From: Paenibacillus phyllosphaerae
GTDB taxonomy: Bacteria > Bacillota > Bacilli > Paenibacillales > Paenibacillaceae
Direction: 5' to 3'
Assembly: GCF_014192105.1 (NCBI RefSeq)
Contig: NZ_JACHXK010000004.1
Coordinates: 1-64,000, forward strand
Length of the DNA: 64,000 nucleotides
Below are positions 61,164 to 64,000 of the stretch, one piece after another. Made by a program: the position numbers and the translations under genes. The notes below the pieces were generated by a model that searched no databases, was not told where the DNA came from, and saw only the letters and a program-made list of their open reading frames with translations. Each line of letters begins with the position of its first letter. The stretch's first letter is position 1.

Positions 61164-62531
61164 TCACGGATAAGTCCCCTTGAACACGTCATCGATCGCA
61201 TCCTCCACATCCGCGAACGCTTGCTTGACGCTTTTCTTCCCGAGGAACACCTGATCGAGCGCTGGATTCAGAATGGCATTGATGGCCTCGATATTCTTCA
61301 AATAATAGTCGTACGAGTTGACGCCGTTCAGCAGCGTCTGGCGCATGACGGCATCTTCGTAGCCTTTCGGATGTCCGGGCCGTTCTTCCGCCCATTTGGC
61401 GATCAGATCCGGCTCCGTATAATAGTCCTTTAAGAGCGGCATCCATAATCCGCTCGCATGCATCTCGATCGCATGTTCCGCATCGATCAGCCACTTGAAG
61501 AACAGCCATGCTTCCAGCGGATGCTTCGTCGTGGCGGACATGACGATCGGTTCGCCGAATTGGACGGTGGTGCTTCGCTTCAGCTTCGGCAACACGCCGA
61601 CGCCATAATTGACGTTCGCGGTGCCAAGGTCAAGCTGAATCCATTGGCCGTCGAGATCCATCGCGACCTTCTTGCTCTGCAGCGCCAGCATCGGTTGGGG
61701 CAAATTCTTCTCCTGCAATGGGGAAGGCGCCACATGGTGCACATAGATTAAGTCGGCCAGTTTCTGCACGGCTTCGATAACGGCAGGATCCTGCAGATTC
61801 ATCCGGCTCCCGTCCTTCGCGATGATGCTCGTCTCGTTGGAAGGCACGAACAGATGCCACATCCACGTGTTGAACCGGACGCCGTATTGTTCGATATGAT
61901 CAGGATCGAAGTTCGGACTTCGCGCATCGTTGCCGTTCCGGTCGATCGTCAGTTTCTTCGCCGTCTCGACGAATTCGTCCCATGTCCAGGCTTCCTCTGC
62001 CTTCACCGGCGGCGGCGCAATGCCGGCTTCCTCGAACAGATCGGCGTTGTAATAGAGGGCAAAAGCTTCTTCCGCGACTTTCACGCCGGCCACTTTGCCT
62101 TGATCCCAAGACATAATGGCATTGGGAATAAGCGAGCTTTCGTTAATGTCCGGGTCTGTCGCAAGGAACTCGTTCAGATTGTACAGCTTGCCCTGCTCCG
62201 CCCACTGAAGGGCGGTATGCTTGTATAGCATGAACACGTCAGGCGCCCGATTGCTCGCATACATGGTCGTCAGCTTCGTCACGTAATCGCCTGGCGCATA
62301 GACATACTTCACCGTAATCCATGGATATTTCTCCATGAACTTGGCGATCATGGCTTCTTGCGCTTTCCGTTCATTCACCGAGCCCCAGAACGCGTAGGTC
62401 AAGGTGACCGGCTGTTGGCTGCCGCCTGTGATGGCGTATCCGCCGTCCGTTACCGGTTCGGCCGCTTCCTGCCGGCAGCCGGCAGTTATCAGCGCAAGAG
62501 CCAATATAACTAGTGCAACTAATCGCTTCAT
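61164..62531 (-). CDS. Carbohydrate ABC transporter substrate-binding lipoprotein
   Basis: A 455-aa extracellular solute-binding lipoprotein (family 1): lipobox ITAGC with Cys near residue 19, then a short linker. The mature part has VTLTYAFWGSVNERKAQEAMIAKFMEKYPWITVKYVYAPGDY at its N-terminus. ATG 62531 (MKRLVALVIL) was chosen for the signal peptide; GGAGG is a little far (13 nt). It follows the sensor kinase gene by 32 bp, a layout in which the kinase senses the ligand or the loaded binding protein. No permease genes follow in the window. Confidence 0.88.
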   Translation of the reverse strand: MKRLVALVILALALITAGCRQEAAEPVTDGGYAITGGSQQPVTLTYAFWGSVNERKAQEAMIAKFMEKYPWITVKYVYAPGDYVTKLTTMYASNRAPDVFMLYKHTALQWAEQGKLYNLNEFLATDPDINESSLIPNAIMSWDQGKVAGVKVAEEAFALYYNADLFEEAGIAPPPVKAEEAWTWDEFVETAKKLTIDRNGNDARSPNFDPDHIEQYGVRFNTWMWHLFVPSNETSIIAKDGSRMNLQDPAVIEAVQKLADLIYVHHVAPSPLQEKNLPQPMLALQSKKVAMDLDGQWIQLDLGTANVNYGVGVLPKLKRSTTVQFGEPIVMSATTKHPLEAWLFFKWLIDAEHAIEMHASGLWMPLLKDYYTEPDLIAKWAEERPGHPKGYEDAVMRQTLLNGVNSYDYYLKNIEAINAILNPALDQVFLGKKSVKQAFADVEDAIDDVFKGTYP

Positions 62532-62563
62532 GGCGGTCTGCTCGCCTCCTCTGGCCGCTCGCT

Positions 62564-64000
62564 TCACGAGATTCGAGTCGCTTCGCCAGGACCTTGGCGG
62601 CGTCCCAGCCGTATGACGATTCTCGTTCCTTGCTCTTTGCCGGCCTGAATATCCACCCCATAACTTGCGCCGTAGAGCAGCTTAATGCGTTTCTCGACGT
62701 TCGCCATGCCGGTCGATCGTACCTCGCCTCTCCTCAGCTTCTCCAGCCGGTCCTTCGGAATGCCGCAACCGTTATCCTCCACGGTAAAATAGATCGCGTC
62801 CGGTCCGCTCCAGCCGCGGATCACGATGCTCCCGCCTTCTTCGAACTCGGCGAGCCCATGGATGATCGCATTCTCGACGAAAGGCTGCAGGAACAGCTTC
62901 GGCACGTCGAGGTCCAGCAGCTCTTCATCCACGTCGATCCGGGTCTCGATCACATTCTCGAAGCGGCTCGACATAATGTAGATATACTTGTTCAGCCAGT
63001 CCAGATCGGTCGCTAGCGGCCAGGTTTCATTCTTGTTGCGCGTCGAGGTCTGCAGCATCTCCGCCAGATTGAGCATAATCTTGCTCATCTCCTGCTGGTT
63101 GTTCTCGACCGCGATCCAGTACAGCGTCGTTAACGTGTTATAGAGAAAATGCGGGTTCAGCTGCAGGTTCAGCGCCATCAGCTCGGCTTCCTTCTCCCGC
63201 AGTCTCGAGGCGTAATTCTCCTCGATCAGCGTATGGATTTGCCCGTTCATCTGATTGAACATGCGGATCAGCTCGCCAAGCTCGTCGCGTCCATGTTCGG
63301 GGATGCGCACGCGGAAATTGCCGAGCTCCATCATCTTGATCGCTTTTTTGATCCGAATAATCGGCTTCGTGATATAGATCGACAACAGATACGCGAGCAG
63401 CACGGAGACGAATAGCATCGCGGCCAGGAATAGAATGGAGTAATACCGCAGCGACTTCAAATCCGACAGTGCGTCCTCCACGGGAATTTCGATGTAGGAC
63501 ATCCACCCGGTACTTTCCATTCGGTGGAAGCTGATCAATCGTTTACGGCCGTCGATGACCTTCTCGAAGCTGCCCGTCCCCAGCTCGAACGCTTCCTTAA
63601 TCCACGAAGGCGCCTGCCTGGTTCCCGCCAGCTGCTCATCCGAAGCGACGATGACCGAACCGTACGCATCGACGACTCCATAGGTCAGATGCTGCAGCTT
63701 GCTCTTGCGTACATAATCCGCGAACAGCTTCTCCACATATTCCGTCCTGAAGCTCAGCATGAGAACAGGTCTGCGCATATCCGCCGGGAGCGCATGAAAC
63801 ACGCCCTGCTCATCGATATAGGTGAGATTCAGCTCCTTCACCCCGGATATCAGCTTCTCGTATTCGTAAGTAAAACCTTTCATCTTCTGCTCGCCGAACG
63901 TGTCGGCGAACGAATAGGTCGGCACCCAGACGAGATCCCCCTGGTTCATGATCGACATGCGGTACAGATCGGACTGGAAGAAGCCGTCAGGCGGCACGTA
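62564..64000 (-). CDS. YesM-type sensor histidine kinase, 5' end beyond the window
   Basis: The last 478 or so residues of a membrane kinase; the N-terminus lies past 64000. An extracellular sensor of the Cache type (SIMNQGDLVWVPTYSF ... GVVDAYGSVIVASDE), a transmembrane helix (YYSILFLAAMLFVSVLLAYLL), HAMP (ITKPIIRIKKAIKMMELGNF), then the His_kinase domain with conserved LNLQLNPHFLYNTL (His in the phospho-acceptor helix) and ATPase N-box VENAIIHGL with G1 VEDNGCGIPKD. It probably pairs with a YesN-type regulator upstream and controls the adjacent sugar-binding gene. Confidence 0.9.
   Translation of the reverse strand, partial: YVPPDGFFQSDLYRMSIMNQGDLVWVPTYSFADTFGEQKMKGFTYEYEKLISGVKELNLTYIDEQGVFHALPADMRRPVLMLSFRTEYVEKLFADYVRKSKLQHLTYGVVDAYGSVIVASDEQLAGTRQAPSWIKEAFELGTGSFEKVIDGRKRLISFHRMESTGWMSYIEIPVEDALSDLKSLRYYSILFLAAMLFVSVLLAYLLSIYITKPIIRIKKAIKMMELGNFRVRIPEHGRDELGELIRMFNQMNGQIHTLIEENYASRLREKEAELMALNLQLNPHFLYNTLTTLYWIAVENNQQEMSKIMLNLAEMLQTSTRNKNETWPLATDLDWLNKYIYIMSSRFENVIETRIDVDEELLDLDVPKLFLQPFVENAIIHGLAEFEEGGSIVIRGWSGPDAIYFTVEDNGCGIPKDRLEKLRRGEVRSTGMANVEKRIKLLYGASYGVDIQAGKEQGTRIVIRLGRRQGPGEATRIS

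Overview
The window looks like chromosome from a spore-forming, chitin- and polysaccharide-degrading member of the Bacillota, most like Paenibacillus. The reasons are a GC content near 50-55 %, strong GGAGG ribosome-binding sites with frequent GTG/TTG starts, a mother-cell mmg (methylcitrate) operon with a sigma-E-like promoter, a gerABC spore-germination operon, a T-box leader, CcpA-type cre sites, many secreted glycoside hydrolases and LplABC-type sugar transporters. No rRNA, tRNA, phage, transposase or CRISPR array was seen. Most genes lie on the minus strand.

Layout. 0-1.6 kb: hemY/cgoX. 1.8-9.3 kb: mmg-type operon (two acyl-CoA dehydrogenases, 3-hydroxyacyl-CoA dehydrogenase, methylisocitrate lyase, methylcitrate synthase, methylcitrate dehydratase, a degenerate E2 acyltransferase). 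9.3-14 kb: polar amino-acid ABC transporter beside a GlnK/GlnL-like two-component pair. 14-19.3 kb: FusB-like EF-G-binding protein with a leader ORF, small redox proteins, a GH43 arabinanase, DUF4184 and DUF2087 proteins. 19.4-19.9 kb: a tandem array of stem-loops. 20-26.7 kb: GH30, GH172 and a frameshifted multidomain chitinase with cohesin and dockerin modules. 27-36.5 kb: PadR-DUF4180 fusion, GIY-YIG/DUF2087 pair, spore-surface-like protein, argC, small unknowns, an ArsR-controlled membrane operon, rhodanese. 36.6-40.1 kb: gerA-gerB-gerC. 40-43 kb: LysR regulator and a T-box-controlled glutamyl-tRNA synthetase gene broken by a 14-bp duplication. 43-52.9 kb: Sfp-type PPTase, second GH18 chitinase, broken FlaR-like kinase, secreted DUF4350-like protein, FtsW, GNAT, inositol-phosphatase-like and DinB-like proteins. 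53-57 kb: LplABC-type transporter with a cre site in its promoter. 58-61 kb: sulfur-type flavoprotein/ferredoxin/nitroreductase operon behind a CymR-like box and a structured leader. 61-64 kb: sugar-binding lipoprotein and a YesM-type sensor kinase running off the right edge.

How the genes fit together. The hydrolases (GH43, GH30, GH172, two GH18) release sugars outside the cell, the sugar transporter with its catabolite-repression site imports them, and the mmg operon would burn fatty or propionyl units during sporulation.

Most unusual content. A family of conserved-flank, variable-stem hairpins occurs as a 10-unit tandem array at 19.4-19.9 kb and as the apical hairpin of a roughly 166-bp dispersed structured element at 57.1 kb; a second copy of that element, with a diverged apical hairpin, lies at 46.1 kb. 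I do not recognise this family. Four reading frames are broken (chitinase, histidine phosphatase, gltX, FlaR-like kinase). Several leaders carry unexplained RNA structure.
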